Assembly (NCBI GenBank): GCA_964500445.1
Contig: CAZCOG010000033.1
Coordinates: 9,627 to 73,626 of the forward strand
Source of the DNA: Persicitalea sp964500445
GTDB lineage: Bacteria; Bacteroidota; Bacteroidia; Cytophagales; Spirosomataceae
DNA: 64,000 bases
Direction: 5' to 3'
Shown piece by piece: positions 9,055-18,153 of the stretch (position 1 is its first letter; each line of letters starts with the position of its first letter). Below the pieces are notes generated by a model. It was not told where the DNA came from. It saw only the letters and a program-made list of their open reading frames with translations, and did no database searches. The translations under genes were made by a program, and so were the position numbers.

Positions 9055-10599
9055 CTAGTATCCCGTATTCTGGTACATCGCCTCGGGATTCAGCTTGTAC
9101 TCATCGAACGGAATAGGGTAGTACCGATCCTTGGGGCCGAAATTGGAAAGTTTGGCCAGGCCATAATCAGACTGACTTTTGGCTTTGAAATAACTGACCA
9201 GTTCCGCATCATTGAAAAAGCGCAGCAGGTCGTACCAGCGCTGGTTTTCGAAGGCCAGTTCCACGCGGCGCTCGTGCAGGATAGCCAGTTTCAACATGGG
9301 GTACTTTGCGGCGTAGTCGGGGTCGTTTTTGGCAACTTCGTAGCGTGGTAGTCCGGCACGTTCGCGCACCTGATCGAGGTAGCCGATGGCAGCAGCGTTA
9401 TCGCCCAGGTACATGTTCACCTCGGCCAGCATCAGGATTACATCGGCGTAGCGGAGCAGAATCCAGTCGTTGCCGCCGTAGCCGTTTGTCGTGGCGGCGG
9501 CGCTGTTATCCCGGAATTTTGTGATAAAATAATCCTTCACAATGGGATCGTTGGCGTATTTGATGGAAAAATCCTTACGCACGTCGCCCGTTTCGTAGGC
9601 CTTTACCAGATCCGGCTTCACGTTGGTCCCCGCACCATTGGAAGTGAACAGGGAATTGATCGTTTCGCCCTTCGCCTGATTGTTGCGGGCAATCGACGAC
9701 GAGTAGTTAATGTCGCCTTGTTTGTTCACAATCTGGAAAATCAGCTCAGGATTGGTCGTCTTCTTATTCACGTCGAATACATCGGCGTAGGGAATCTCCT
9801 TCAACTGCCCGAAAGTACGCATATTGTAGGCCGCCAGCAGGAAGGTTTTAGCTTCGTTCAGATTCGTATTGCGGTTGGCCGCATCGAGCGTAGTGGCCAT
9901 CGTCAGGTATACTTTGCCCAGCAGGGCGTTCCCGGCGGCTTTGGATACGCGGCCCTTGTTGGCAGCGTTTTGCAAATTGGGCAGTGGGCTGGCGACGACA
10001 GCTTTCAAATCGTCCACGATCTGCTGGTAAACTACCTCTTTCTTTTCGCGGAAGGTACTGGCGGTCACCTCGTCGGTGGTGTTGAGCGGCTTGGTAACCA
10101 AAGGTACATCGCCCCATTTGCGCACCAGTTCAAAATAGATGAGTGCCCGCAGGAACTTGGCTTCGGCCTGGTACTGCTCTTTTAGCTTTGCGTCCGAAAA
10201 ATTCACTTTCTCGATTCCTTCCAACACTTGATTGGCGCGCGAAATAGTCTGGTATAAACCCAGCCAGTGGCTTTTCAGATACGTGTTACTAGGCAGCAAC
10301 GAGAAATCATTGAACTGGAACGGCTCGCCGGCGTTGGACTGGTTGTCGTTGCGCCCGGCATTATCCGACCGCTCCTCGTTGAACAGCGCACTGGATTCGC
10401 CCACGCTATTGCCGCTGCGCAGCGATTGATAAATACCGTCGACGCCCAGCTGCACGTCGCTTTCGTTGCGGTAAAAGGTGGAAGCCGCCACCGCGTTGGG
10501 GTCCTCCAAATCGATAAAATCCGTAGAGCAGGAACTAAGAATGGACAGGAATAGGGCTGCTGCCGTAGTGCGGAATATTAGATTGGTATTTTTCATCAT
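9055..10599 (-). CDS. SusD-like nutrient-binding outer-membrane lipoprotein (pair 2)
   Basis: Encodes 514 residues; the start is MMK, with the second Met three bases on equally possible. The lipoprotein signal ends LSILSSC (Cys24), followed by TDFIDLEDPNAVAASTFYRNESDVQLGVDGIY, a classic SusD N-terminus. Further family marks are LKEQYQAEAKFLRALIYFELVRKWGDVPLV near residue 135, NDWILLRYADVILMLAEVNMYLG, ERRVELAFENQRWYDLLRF and the PIPFDEYKLNPEAMYQNTGY end. It begins 9 bp after its SusC partner. It is not closely similar to the pair-1 SusD, so the two pairs probably bind different ligands (inference). Confidence 0.94.
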   Translation of the reverse strand: MMKNTNLIFRTTAAALFLSILSSCSTDFIDLEDPNAVAASTFYRNESDVQLGVDGIYQSLRSGNSVGESSALFNEERSDNAGRNDNQSNAGEPFQFNDFSLLPSNTYLKSHWLGLYQTISRANQVLEGIEKVNFSDAKLKEQYQAEAKFLRALIYFELVRKWGDVPLVTKPLNTTDEVTASTFREKKEVVYQQIVDDLKAVVASPLPNLQNAANKGRVSKAAGNALLGKVYLTMATTLDAANRNTNLNEAKTFLLAAYNMRTFGQLKEIPYADVFDVNKKTTNPELIFQIVNKQGDINYSSSIARNNQAKGETINSLFTSNGAGTNVKPDLVKAYETGDVRKDFSIKYANDPIVKDYFITKFRDNSAAATTNGYGGNDWILLRYADVILMLAEVNMYLGDNAAAIGYLDQVRERAGLPRYEVAKNDPDYAAKYPMLKLAILHERRVELAFENQRWYDLLRFFNDAELVSYFKAKSQSDYGLAKLSNFGPKDRYYPIPFDEYKLNPEAMYQNTGY

Positions 10600-10608
10600 G
10601 ATTTTTGC

Positions 10609-13600
10609 TTAAAAAGTGACTTTCGCGCCGATGTTATAAGCCCGCGCCAGCGGGTACTTTCCGTAATCCACACCGGGGGTCAGGTTAGCGCCATTGTTGT
10701 AATCTACCTCCGGATTGTAGCCCAGGTACTTACTGAATGTGAAGGCATTGTCCGCACTCACGTAGAGTCGCAGGTTACTGATGGCGTTGCGCGTCAGGCT
10801 CGCCATATTGGGTACATTGTAGCCCAGCATCAGATTAGTACAGCGCAGAAACGATCCGTTTTGCAAATAAAAGGTCGATAGCCGCGTGCTGTTGCTCTGC
10901 GTGCCGCCTCGCGAGGCCCGGTAGACGCTGCCATCGCCCGGCTGCTCTTCGGAACGGTAGCGGTTCGCTACTTTCTGGTACTGGTTGCCCGAGGCCTCCA
11001 TGTTGAACAGGTAGTAGTCCTGACCATCGAGTACCTGATTGCCATAACTACCGTTGAAAGACGAGGTAAAATCGAAATTCCGGTACCGGGCCGACAAGGC
11101 GAAGCCATAAGTGAACTTGGGATAAGGGCTGCCGATGACGCGCTTGTCGTTGTCATCGACCACGCCGTCGCCGTTGACATCCTCGAAGTAGAGGTCGCCG
11201 GGGCGCAGCGGGTTGGAGGAAGCCAGCGAACGGGCGGGGCCTTTCAGCACATAGCCTTCGGGAAACGACTTGGTGGAGGTGTTGTAGTTGGCGTTGTCGA
11301 TGGCGATATTCTCCATGTCTGCTTCGCGCACCATACCTATCACCTTAAAGCCATAGAACATGCCGATGGGCTGGCCCTCCTGCGTAATGTGCGTCAGGTA
11401 GGAGCGTTCGGCCCCGTTGGTGATGATGGTACTCGCGCCGCCCATGTCCAGTACTTTGTTGCGGTTGAGGGAAATATTCCCGCTGACGTTGAGCGTAAAA
11501 TCCTGGTTGGCGATGGCCCGCGCATCTACCTGAATATCGAAGCCTTTGTTCTCCACTTTGGAATCCCGCAGGTTGGTCAGGATAGTGGACGTACCGGAAA
11601 TGGCCGAAATAGGCTGATAGAATAATAGGTTGAACGAGCGGCTCAGGTAGTAGTTGGCGATAATCGACAGGCGGTCGTTCAGCAAGCCAATATCGGCCCC
11701 GAAGTTGAACTGCGAGGTAGATTCCCAACCCAGGTTAAGATCCTTGATTCCCTCCGCCCACACGGCAGTATTTACCGTACCGTTGCCGAAAACTACCCCG
11801 CCCGGCGTGGCAATCGTTTGCAGGAAGTTGTAGTTACCGATGTTGTTGTTGCCACTCAGCCCCCAGCTACCGCGCAATTTTAAAGTACTCGATTTGCCGA
11901 AGCGATCCGCGTAGAACGACTCATTGGAAATATTCCAGCCCGCCGATACCGAAGGGAAGTTGCCCCAGCGATTGTTGGGACCGAAACGCGACGAGCCGTC
12001 GGTACGGAAAGACGCCGTCAGGTAGTAGCGGTTGTCGTAGTTGTACACCGCCCGCGCCAGGTACGAAAGCAGCGTCCAGTCGGTTTTCCCGGTACCATTG
12101 AGCATCGAAAAGTTAGTGGCGTCGGCACCTTTGGCCGTGATTTCCTCGATCCGGTCGTTCTGAAAACCATTAGCCCGCACCGCCAGTACGTCGCGGGTAT
12201 TCTTCTGAGCGGTATAGCCTGCCAGAGCATCGAGACTATGCAAGCCGAACTGCTTCCGGTAGTTGAGGGTGAACTCCGCGAGTTGATCTACCTGCGTCAA
12301 CATTTGTGACTCCGCGAAGGCGGCCGCAATCGCCTGGGCTGAGCCGGGCGGATTGGCCCCGCTGCTGAGGCTGGTGGGTTTATAAAACTCGTATTTCTCG
12401 GAGTAAGTCTGCATGCCCAGATTGACTTTGAAGTTCAGGTCGGGAATGATTTCGTAGGTCGCGAAGCCGTTGTAAGTACCACGCAGTCCCCGGCGGTTGA
12501 TGTGCGTTTCGGTGGCCAGAGCCACGGGGTTTTCGATCGATTGAAAGCCAAAACCCGAACTCAGCGCTGCGGCTTCGTTCTTAGCCAGAGTACCATCCTC
12601 ATTATAAGCCTTAAAAATGGGCATGTAAATCAGAGCTCCCAGAATTGGGCCCTGGTTGAAGCGCCCTTCCTGTACTTCGCGGTTGGTGTTGGATGTTACC
12701 GCCAGGTTGGCCCCCACTTTCAGCTTTTTGGTCAATTCTGCATCAAGATTGGTGCGGAAGTTGAGGCGCTGCTGGGCCGTGCTGAGGATGATCCCCGGCT
12801 GGTCGAGATAACCACCGCTGACAGCGTATCGAACTCCATTCTTACCGCCGGTAAACGAAAGGTTATGCCGCTGCACCAGCGCGTTGCGGTACAGCTCGTC
12901 CTGCCAGTCGGTGTCGTACTGCTGCGGCAGGGCCGTCTGGTTCGCAAAATCGTAGAGACTGGGAAGAATGCTCACTGACCCTGCACTACCCACGTTTTTG
13001 ATCCGGGTAGCATTGTCGTCGGAGTAGTTGGCGTCGGTGAAAGGCTTGCCGGCATTGACCATTAGGTCGCGGTAAGTACCGTTGCGGGCATCGATAAATA
13101 ACTGCGTGTATTCGGCCGAGTTAAGGAGTTTCACCTTTTTGCTCAACTGATTTACGCCAAATTGATAATCATATTCCAGTCGTCCTTTGCCTTCTTTGCC
13201 ACGCTTGGTAGTAATGAGTACCACGCCACCCGCTGCCCGCGAACCGTAAATGGCCGCCGAGGCGGCATCTTTCAGGATGTCGATGGACTCGATGTCGTTG
13301 GGATTGATGAAAATATCATTACCCGCCGGGTAGCCATCAATCACGTAGAGCGGGTCCGAACTGGCATTGACCGAGCCGACGCCCCGCACCCGAATTTTGG
13401 TAGTATTATAAGGAGCACCGCTCACCTGCGAGACCTGCACGCCCGCTACCTTACCTACCAAAGCCTGTCCGACGGTAGGCGTGGTCAGATTGAGTTCCTT
13501 AGCCTTCACGCTGGATACTGCGCCCGTCAGGTCGCTTTTGCGTAAAGTCTGGTAGCCCACGGCCACTACTTCGTTGAGCATTAGCGCGTCCTGCACCAGG

Positions 13601-13944
13601 GTGACGTCAAGATTCTGCTGGTTGGTAACAGGAATTTCCTGGGCAATGAAGCCCACGAAGGAAAACACCAGCGTCGAGCCAACTTCAGCATTCAAGGTGT
13701 AGTTTCCCGTTTCGTTGGTAACCGTTCCCCGGCTACTCCCTTTTTCCAGTACCGTCACCCCAATGAGCGGCTGCCCTGCTTCGTCTACGACTTTCCCCGA
13801 TACCAGGATCAAAGCCTGCCGTTCTGTGTTGGCACGCGATAAAGTGCCCTTTTCCCTTATCGTTGCCTGGCCGGGAATTGCTGTTCCGGCCAGCAGCGCT
13901 CCCGACAGAGCATAGGGTACGATTTTTAATAGCTGTTTTTTCAT
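10609..13944 (-). CDS. SusC-like TonB-dependent outer-membrane transporter (pair 2)
   Basis: Encodes 1111 residues. A signal peptide (cleavage near PGQA) and a short linker lead into the carboxypeptidase-like domain (VSGKVVDEAGQPLIGVTV), then the plug with VVAVGYQTLRKSDLTGAV, RVRGVGSVNASSDPLYVIDG and DIESIDILKDAASAAIYGSR, and a beta-barrel that ends AYNIGAKVTF. This is the channel part of a SusCD pair. The gene upstream (propeller-like protein) is on the same strand, but a 167-bp gap with a palindromic element and a TAnnTTTG match suggests that this pair has its own promoter. Confidence 0.95.
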   Translation of the reverse strand: MKKQLLKIVPYALSGALLAGTAIPGQATIREKGTLSRANTERQALILVSGKVVDEAGQPLIGVTVLEKGSSRGTVTNETGNYTLNAEVGSTLVFSFVGFIAQEIPVTNQQNLDVTLVQDALMLNEVVAVGYQTLRKSDLTGAVSSVKAKELNLTTPTVGQALVGKVAGVQVSQVSGAPYNTTKIRVRGVGSVNASSDPLYVIDGYPAGNDIFINPNDIESIDILKDAASAAIYGSRAAGGVVLITTKRGKEGKGRLEYDYQFGVNQLSKKVKLLNSAEYTQLFIDARNGTYRDLMVNAGKPFTDANYSDDNATRIKNVGSAGSVSILPSLYDFANQTALPQQYDTDWQDELYRNALVQRHNLSFTGGKNGVRYAVSGGYLDQPGIILSTAQQRLNFRTNLDAELTKKLKVGANLAVTSNTNREVQEGRFNQGPILGALIYMPIFKAYNEDGTLAKNEAAALSSGFGFQSIENPVALATETHINRRGLRGTYNGFATYEIIPDLNFKVNLGMQTYSEKYEFYKPTSLSSGANPPGSAQAIAAAFAESQMLTQVDQLAEFTLNYRKQFGLHSLDALAGYTAQKNTRDVLAVRANGFQNDRIEEITAKGADATNFSMLNGTGKTDWTLLSYLARAVYNYDNRYYLTASFRTDGSSRFGPNNRWGNFPSVSAGWNISNESFYADRFGKSSTLKLRGSWGLSGNNNIGNYNFLQTIATPGGVVFGNGTVNTAVWAEGIKDLNLGWESTSQFNFGADIGLLNDRLSIIANYYLSRSFNLLFYQPISAISGTSTILTNLRDSKVENKGFDIQVDARAIANQDFTLNVSGNISLNRNKVLDMGGASTIITNGAERSYLTHITQEGQPIGMFYGFKVIGMVREADMENIAIDNANYNTSTKSFPEGYVLKGPARSLASSNPLRPGDLYFEDVNGDGVVDDNDKRVIGSPYPKFTYGFALSARYRNFDFTSSFNGSYGNQVLDGQDYYLFNMEASGNQYQKVANRYRSEEQPGDGSVYRASRGGTQSNSTRLSTFYLQNGSFLRCTNLMLGYNVPNMASLTRNAISNLRLYVSADNAFTFSKYLGYNPEVDYNNGANLTPGVDYGKYPLARAYNIGAKVTF

Positions 13945-13981
13945 ATCTTCCTCACCTCATTTTTTGGACTAAACCAATAAA

Positions 13982-14048
13982 AAAATACATTTGAATCTTG
14001 ACTGATATTTCCCTTCCGGGACTCTCAATTCAAGCGCAAATGTATTTT
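13982..14048 (-). promoter_or_regulatory. Inverted repeat with promoter-like elements upstream of SusC pair 2
   Basis: AAAATACATTTG at 13982-13993 and its exact reverse complement at 14037-14048 flank a 43-bp spacer. Each arm contains TACATTTG, a perfect TAnnTTTG -7 element. The right arm, read on the minus strand (14044 to 14037), points at the susC start 93 bp downstream. CTTGA also recurs inside both arms at nearly the same distance. No -33 TTTG is seen at the normal spacing. It may be promoter, operator or both. Confidence 0.5.
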
Positions 14049-14111
14049 CAGGCGATTACCCCAGCGAGAGATAAAGGTTAAGAAAATATGAAATTTAGGG
14101 GATATGAATAC

Positions 14112-14990
14112 TCAGAATTTAACATTTACGAAATGTACGTTGCTCCGGCGCGAGGAGGTAACGGCTATTCCCTTTTGGCCCTTGCCCAGCATCGTGAAGC
14201 CTTCCAGTTCGTCGGCCTTTTCGATATCCTGAATGCTGAGAACGTGTGCTTCTCCTTTCGCCAGCGATTTTTCTAAATCCAGAAAGGTAAAGCGCCACTT
14301 GCGGCCTTCAATCTGATTTTGGATTAAAACAAGTACCCCCTTTTCCGGTACCCAATGCAGATTTTGTACCCAAGGTCCACAACTGAATTTCTTGTAAAGT
14401 ACCCCCGGCTCGGAAGTCTTTTCGGCATTTTTCAGTTTTTCAGGATCGTAAAGCCGCACCTCGTTGCGCTTGTCGCCGTAGTCGGCGGTGGCAACGTACC
14501 ACTTTCCCTGGTACTTCACGTACTCCGGGCGGGTACCCTGAATGCAGGCGTCATCTTCGATGGTTTTGAGCAGGTTCCCGTCCAGCGTTCCCTGCTTCTT
14601 CAGCCCCGCCCAGTCTACCCGGTAGATAACCGCCTTCCACAAAGTACCCTCGGAATTGAGCCGAATGCTGTTACCCATAAAAACGGGTTGCCCCGGCTGG
14701 TAGGCGATGCCCGTCGGATGGTTGATGACGTCCTGGCCGTCCACGGTCAGGCAGTATTCCTTTCCTGAATAAAGCAGGGAGTCGCCCTGAGCGACGTATT
14801 CGCGAATCATCCCCACGTCGCGATCGCCGTAGAGCATGACCTTACCATCAATAAAACTCACGCCCTGGCAGGCGCCCAAAGAGTCAATAGTAATTGTATG
14901 GGAGATTTTGAGTTTATCTACAAAAAAATTACTAGCAATCAGGCTGCCAAACACACACAGACCGAAGGCGACCATCATCGTCTTTTTCAT
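14112..14990 (-). CDS. Secreted propeller-like protein of unknown function
   Basis: About 292 residues from MKKTMMVAFGLCVFGSLIAS; an ATG five codons upstream would overlap the previous gene. An N-terminal hydrophobic stretch acts as signal peptide or anchor. The rest is beta-rich with repeated short strands (GVSFIDGKVMLYGDRDVG, HPTGIAYQPGQPVFMGN, YVKYQGKWYVATADYGDKRNEVRLYDPEKL), which suggests a beta-propeller or a related sensor fold. No catalytic motif is recognised. It begins 4 bp after the DUF218 gene, so the two are surely cotranscribed. A role in sensing or binding a secreted ligand is only a guess. Confidence 0.75.
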   Translation of the reverse strand: MKKTMMVAFGLCVFGSLIASNFFVDKLKISHTITIDSLGACQGVSFIDGKVMLYGDRDVGMIREYVAQGDSLLYSGKEYCLTVDGQDVINHPTGIAYQPGQPVFMGNSIRLNSEGTLWKAVIYRVDWAGLKKQGTLDGNLLKTIEDDACIQGTRPEYVKYQGKWYVATADYGDKRNEVRLYDPEKLKNAEKTSEPGVLYKKFSCGPWVQNLHWVPEKGVLVLIQNQIEGRKWRFTFLDLEKSLAKGEAHVLSIQDIEKADELEGFTMLGKGQKGIAVTSSRRSNVHFVNVKF

Positions 14991-14994
14991 ATTT

Positions 14995-16260
14995 TTAAGG
15001 ATCAAGCGGTTCGTCGTGGTCTATTTGCAAAGAATTCAGGGAGGGAAGAAACTCCAAATCGGTATCGCTCAGCCGCTCGCCTAAGCGATAGGGTAGGTAC
15101 CCAAGTTCACGGCGGCAGCGTTCGGCAAAAGCAGCGGAACCGATACTCATGCTTTGAGAACGGGTGGTGGTAATCAGGCCGGGTTTTTCGACGGGCATTC
15201 CGTAGCGAAAAAGCAGCTGTACGGTATTACGCAGGTTGGTGGTAGTATGCCGGGCGTGGGGTTCCAGAATGATCGCTTCCTCAGGGATGTGCAGCTCGCT
15301 CATGAGGTACCTTTTCATCTCGTAGGCTTCGCTGTACTGGGTCTTAAAAGGATGCACCCGTCCGCCGGAAACTACGATAAAAGGAGCCATACCCTCGAAG
15401 TACCGCAATGCTCCCAGGCGACAGCGCAGCATTCCGACCGGACTCAGAGCGACCGCTGGATCAGAAGGACCGGAACCGGGTACCAGGATAACGCTGTACT
15501 TGAATTTGTCCCAAGACACCAGCGAATCGATGGACTTCGCGTGGAGAAAAGCGGCTTTGTTTTCGGTGTAGCGCAGGGGTTCGTAATCGGCGGCCTCATT
15601 ACGCCCGTTCGTTTCCAGCCATAATAAAGCATACTGCATCGAAGGACCGAAAAACGAATTCCGGGTTTCTTCTTGTCGGATTGTTTCCGTAACATCATAA
15701 GCCAGCGTACCGAAACTACGGGACTTTATATCGAAGGCGATGGAGTCGATGGCGGGGTAGTTGGGCTCTTGGCCCTCGGCGTACACCTCTATTATATGAT
15801 TCAGGCCCTGCGCCTCCAACTCCCAGGCTTTGACCAGCAGTTCTTTGGGGGGAAGCGAATCGTAGAGAATGTAAGTACCCGAAGGAATGAGGTCTTCGCT
15901 GACTAATTTTCCCAGACCATTGTCTTTTTTGTAAAGTTCAGAGAGTCGCCCGCTCACCAGTTTGATTTCGTCCTGCGTGAATTTCATCGGTTCCGTGTAA
16001 CAGCCTGCGTCGCTGCCGTATTCCTTCACCGCCCGGTTCAGGTGGTCGTTTTTCTTTTGGTACAAACTGCGCAAGGCAGGATCATTCGTTAGAATTCGCG
16101 ATGCTTCCGGGCTTTCCAGCAAACTAAGGCCGTAGAAGTTCTTTACCTGAACAGGGGATGAGTTATAAACGGTTTCGTACGAAGCTTGAGGGCCGCCTTG
16201 CTGAGCGTAAGCATAGCTGTAAAAAAGTACCAGAATGAGTATCGTTGGGCGAAGCCTCAT
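14995..16260 (-). CDS. DUF218 (YdcF/ElyC/SanA-type) exported protein
   Basis: Encodes 421 residues with a signal peptide ending AYAQ. Residues 1-250 are unlike known domains. The C-terminal part carries the DUF218 pattern: SVILVPGSGPSDP, PFIVVSGGRVHP, SEAYEMKRYLMSELHIPEEAIILEPHARHTTTNLRNT. Members of this superfamily (E. coli ElyC, SanA, YdcF) are linked to envelope integrity and possibly to nucleotide-type ligands, but the reaction is not established. Known members are usually near 200-270 residues, so the long N-terminal extension is notable. It is followed after 4 bp by the propeller-like gene. Confidence 0.85.
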   Translation of the reverse strand: MRLRPTILILVLFYSYAYAQQGGPQASYETVYNSSPVQVKNFYGLSLLESPEASRILTNDPALRSLYQKKNDHLNRAVKEYGSDAGCYTEPMKFTQDEIKLVSGRLSELYKKDNGLGKLVSEDLIPSGTYILYDSLPPKELLVKAWELEAQGLNHIIEVYAEGQEPNYPAIDSIAFDIKSRSFGTLAYDVTETIRQEETRNSFFGPSMQYALLWLETNGRNEAADYEPLRYTENKAAFLHAKSIDSLVSWDKFKYSVILVPGSGPSDPAVALSPVGMLRCRLGALRYFEGMAPFIVVSGGRVHPFKTQYSEAYEMKRYLMSELHIPEEAIILEPHARHTTTNLRNTVQLLFRYGMPVEKPGLITTTRSQSMSIGSAAFAERCRRELGYLPYRLGERLSDTDLEFLPSLNSLQIDHDEPLDP

Positions 16261-16374
16261 GGGAGCGGATTAAAATTAGTCCGCAAAGAAATAAGAGGTA
16301 CGTTACGCCAGCGTTACCGGAATGTTAATCTTCCGAACAGCCTCCGTATTATTAGAATTGCCGTCCAACAGCGC

Positions 16375-16407
16375 AACTTCCCGAAAGTTTTGAACTTTCG
16401 GGAAGTT
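16375..16407. repeat. REP-like palindrome, copy 1
   Basis: A perfect hairpin: arm AACTTCCCGAAAGTT, loop TTG, then the reverse-complement arm. It lies 26 bp beyond the stop of the RAYT gene. An identical copy in the same orientation lies on the other side of that gene at 17135-17167. Confidence 0.88.
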
Positions 16408-16433
16408 TGTAGCGTAGGAGGTTCGCGGCGCGA

Positions 16434-17111
16434 CTACTCAAAGTCCAATGTACTTCGGTACCCATCCGGTGTATCCCGGTGGTATTTCTTAAAACCATCG
16501 ACGCCATTAAACCAGCACAAGGCCTCTTCCCGGTGCAGCATCGTTGTTTTTTGGGAAACGAAAGCATGGTAGGAAGAAAACTCCCAGGCTGTCATATCGC
16601 GGGTGAAGCCGTGGTGGATGGGATTGGCGTGGATGTAATGGATCAACTCCATATAATACTTTTCGGATGCCACGTGCTTACGCTTAAAATTGGGAATGAA
16701 CAAACTACCCTTACGGCTCTGCTGCTTGTTGAAAGCCTGTGAGTAAGAACTGAATAAACTGGCAAATTGCCGGCTCACAAATTCGGTTTGAACAGATTGG
16801 CTAAATTCCTTCGGTTCCTTCGGAGTGTCGCGGCTCGTCAGAATCCGATGGTATGCATCGATCAGAGCCGCACTATCTTTTATTCTGACTAACACATGAA
16901 AGTGGTTTGGCATCAGGCAGTATGCGAATGTGTCGGCAATAGGGTTGATATAGAAACCGTACCGTTTTAAGAAAAAGCTGTAATTCTCCCGGCTAAGAAA
17001 CAAGTCCTCATTTCCATTTGCGTGATTGAAAATGTGGTAAAAGTTACCAGGCAGGAGCGGGATCTCATTGTTTTTCATCGGCTCAGATTCAAAATTTTTC
17101 TTATAAGTCAA
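16434..17111 (-). CDS. REP-associated tyrosine transposase (RAYT, Y1/IS200-like fold)
   Basis: Up to 225 residues; MKNNEIPLL at residue 12 (17078) is an equally likely start. The protein has the HUH-endonuclease layout: PGNFYHIFNHANGNEDLFL near residue 21, AYCLMPNHFHVLVRI with the metal-binding His70-Phe-His72, and a candidate catalytic tyrosine, Tyr123, in SSYSQAFNKQQSRKGSLF. YYMELIHYIHANPIHHG follows, typical of RAYT proteins rather than IS200. RAYTs cut and join single-stranded REP hairpins and are usually single-copy genes. Here the gene is bracketed by two identical 33-bp palindromes at 26 and 23 bp from its ends, exactly the expected RAYT/REP arrangement. No key residue appears lost, so it may be active. 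Confidence 0.92.
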   Translation of the reverse strand: MTYKKNFESEPMKNNEIPLLPGNFYHIFNHANGNEDLFLSRENYSFFLKRYGFYINPIADTFAYCLMPNHFHVLVRIKDSAALIDAYHRILTSRDTPKEPKEFSQSVQTEFVSRQFASLFSSYSQAFNKQQSRKGSLFIPNFKRKHVASEKYYMELIHYIHANPIHHGFTRDMTAWEFSSYHAFVSQKTTMLHREEALCWFNGVDGFKKYHRDTPDGYRSTLDFE

Positions 17112-17134
17112 TAAGTTAACCCCTCTTATCGATT

Positions 17135-17167
17135 AACTTCCCGAAAGTTTTGAACTTTCGGGAAGTT
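17135..17167. repeat. REP-like palindrome, copy 2
   Basis: Identical over 33 bp to 16375-16407, including the TTG loop orientation. It lies 23 bp upstream of the RAYT start and 5 bp beyond the stop of the AraC gene, where it could also act as a transcription terminator. Confidence 0.88.
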
Positions 17168-17172
17168 TGAAA

Positions 17173-18093
17173 TCAATTGAACGAGAGCCGGAAGTCCAGC
17201 GGCGAAAAATTGGTTTTTGCCTTGAACAATCGACTGAATGACTGTGAATGTTCAAATCCGAGTTCATAGGCAATTTCGCTGACGGTCATATCCGTAGTGG
17301 ACAGCCGCTCTTTGGCTTTTTCGATTAATCTGTCGTGGATATGCTGTTGGGTACTTTGACCCGTCAGTACTTTGAGCAGACTACTCAGATAATTAGGGGA
17401 TACATTTAAGCTTTCGGCGATGAATTGTACCGTCGGAATCCCTTTTTCAACCAAACTACAACTGTTAAAACTCTCGGTGAGAATGGTTTCCAGGCGATCC
17501 AGAATTTGATGGTTGGTTATTTTCCGGGTGATGAATTGGCGCTGATAAAACCGCTCGGCGTAAGAGAAAAGCAATTCCAGTTGCGCGATAATGATAGTCT
17601 GGCTGAACTTATCGATACTGGCGTGGTACTCCTGCTCGATATTCTGCAAAATCCCGTTGATCGTCGTCTCCTCTTTTTCGGATAAAAACAAAGCTTCGTT
17701 CACCGAATAGTCGAAGTACTCGTATTGCTTGATCGTTTTGGCCAAAGGCGTATTCCACAAAAAATCTGGATGAACGAGTAACAACCAACCGGATGGCTCC
17801 GATGGCGGGTTGTCATCGGGGGTAAAACGTAATACCTGGCCGGGGGCCGTGAAAGCCATACTACCTTCGTCAAAATCGTAGGGTTGCTGTCCATACTTCA
17901 TTTTGGCCTTAAAATGCCTTTTCAAAGAAATAGCGTAGTACTCCTGCACCAGACTTATGGACTCCGTTTGTCGTTCATACATGGTATTCGCCAGATTGAT
18001 CACGCTGATGAGCGGATGATCTGGGCTGGGCATTTTTCGAAAACGATGGTACTCGCTGATCGTTTTGATCCTGTGTGGCTGGCTGTTTTTCAT
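17173..18093 (-). CDS. AraC-family transcriptional regulator
   Basis: Encodes 306 residues. Residues 1-190 form a cupin-like sensory part (GQQPYDFDEGSMAFTAPGQVLRFTPDD, then GWLLLVHPDFLWNTPLAK), a type common in Bacteroidota regulators. The C-terminal 100 residues carry the double helix-turn-helix: VQFIAESLNVSPNYLSSLLK and MTVSEIAYELGFEHSQSFSRLFKAKTNFSPLDFR. The regulator lies 60 bp downstream of the QorB-like gene on the same strand, and genes of this pairing often control each other (inference). No operator was identified. Confidence 0.93.
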   Translation of the reverse strand: MKNSQPHRIKTISEYHRFRKMPSPDHPLISVINLANTMYERQTESISLVQEYYAISLKRHFKAKMKYGQQPYDFDEGSMAFTAPGQVLRFTPDDNPPSEPSGWLLLVHPDFLWNTPLAKTIKQYEYFDYSVNEALFLSEKEETTINGILQNIEQEYHASIDKFSQTIIIAQLELLFSYAERFYQRQFITRKITNHQILDRLETILTESFNSCSLVEKGIPTVQFIAESLNVSPNYLSSLLKVLTGQSTQQHIHDRLIEKAKERLSTTDMTVSEIAYELGFEHSQSFSRLFKAKTNFSPLDFRLSFN

Positions 18094-18153
18094 TCATTTG
18101 AAACTAATATATTCTTAACTCCTATCGGTTGAGGTACAACTCATATCATTACT

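Noticed and set aside
16434..17111. Complete IS200/IS605 element
   Set aside because: The protein has RAYT-type features, there is no TnpB/IscB gene and the flanking palindromes are REP-like; no target duplication is seen.
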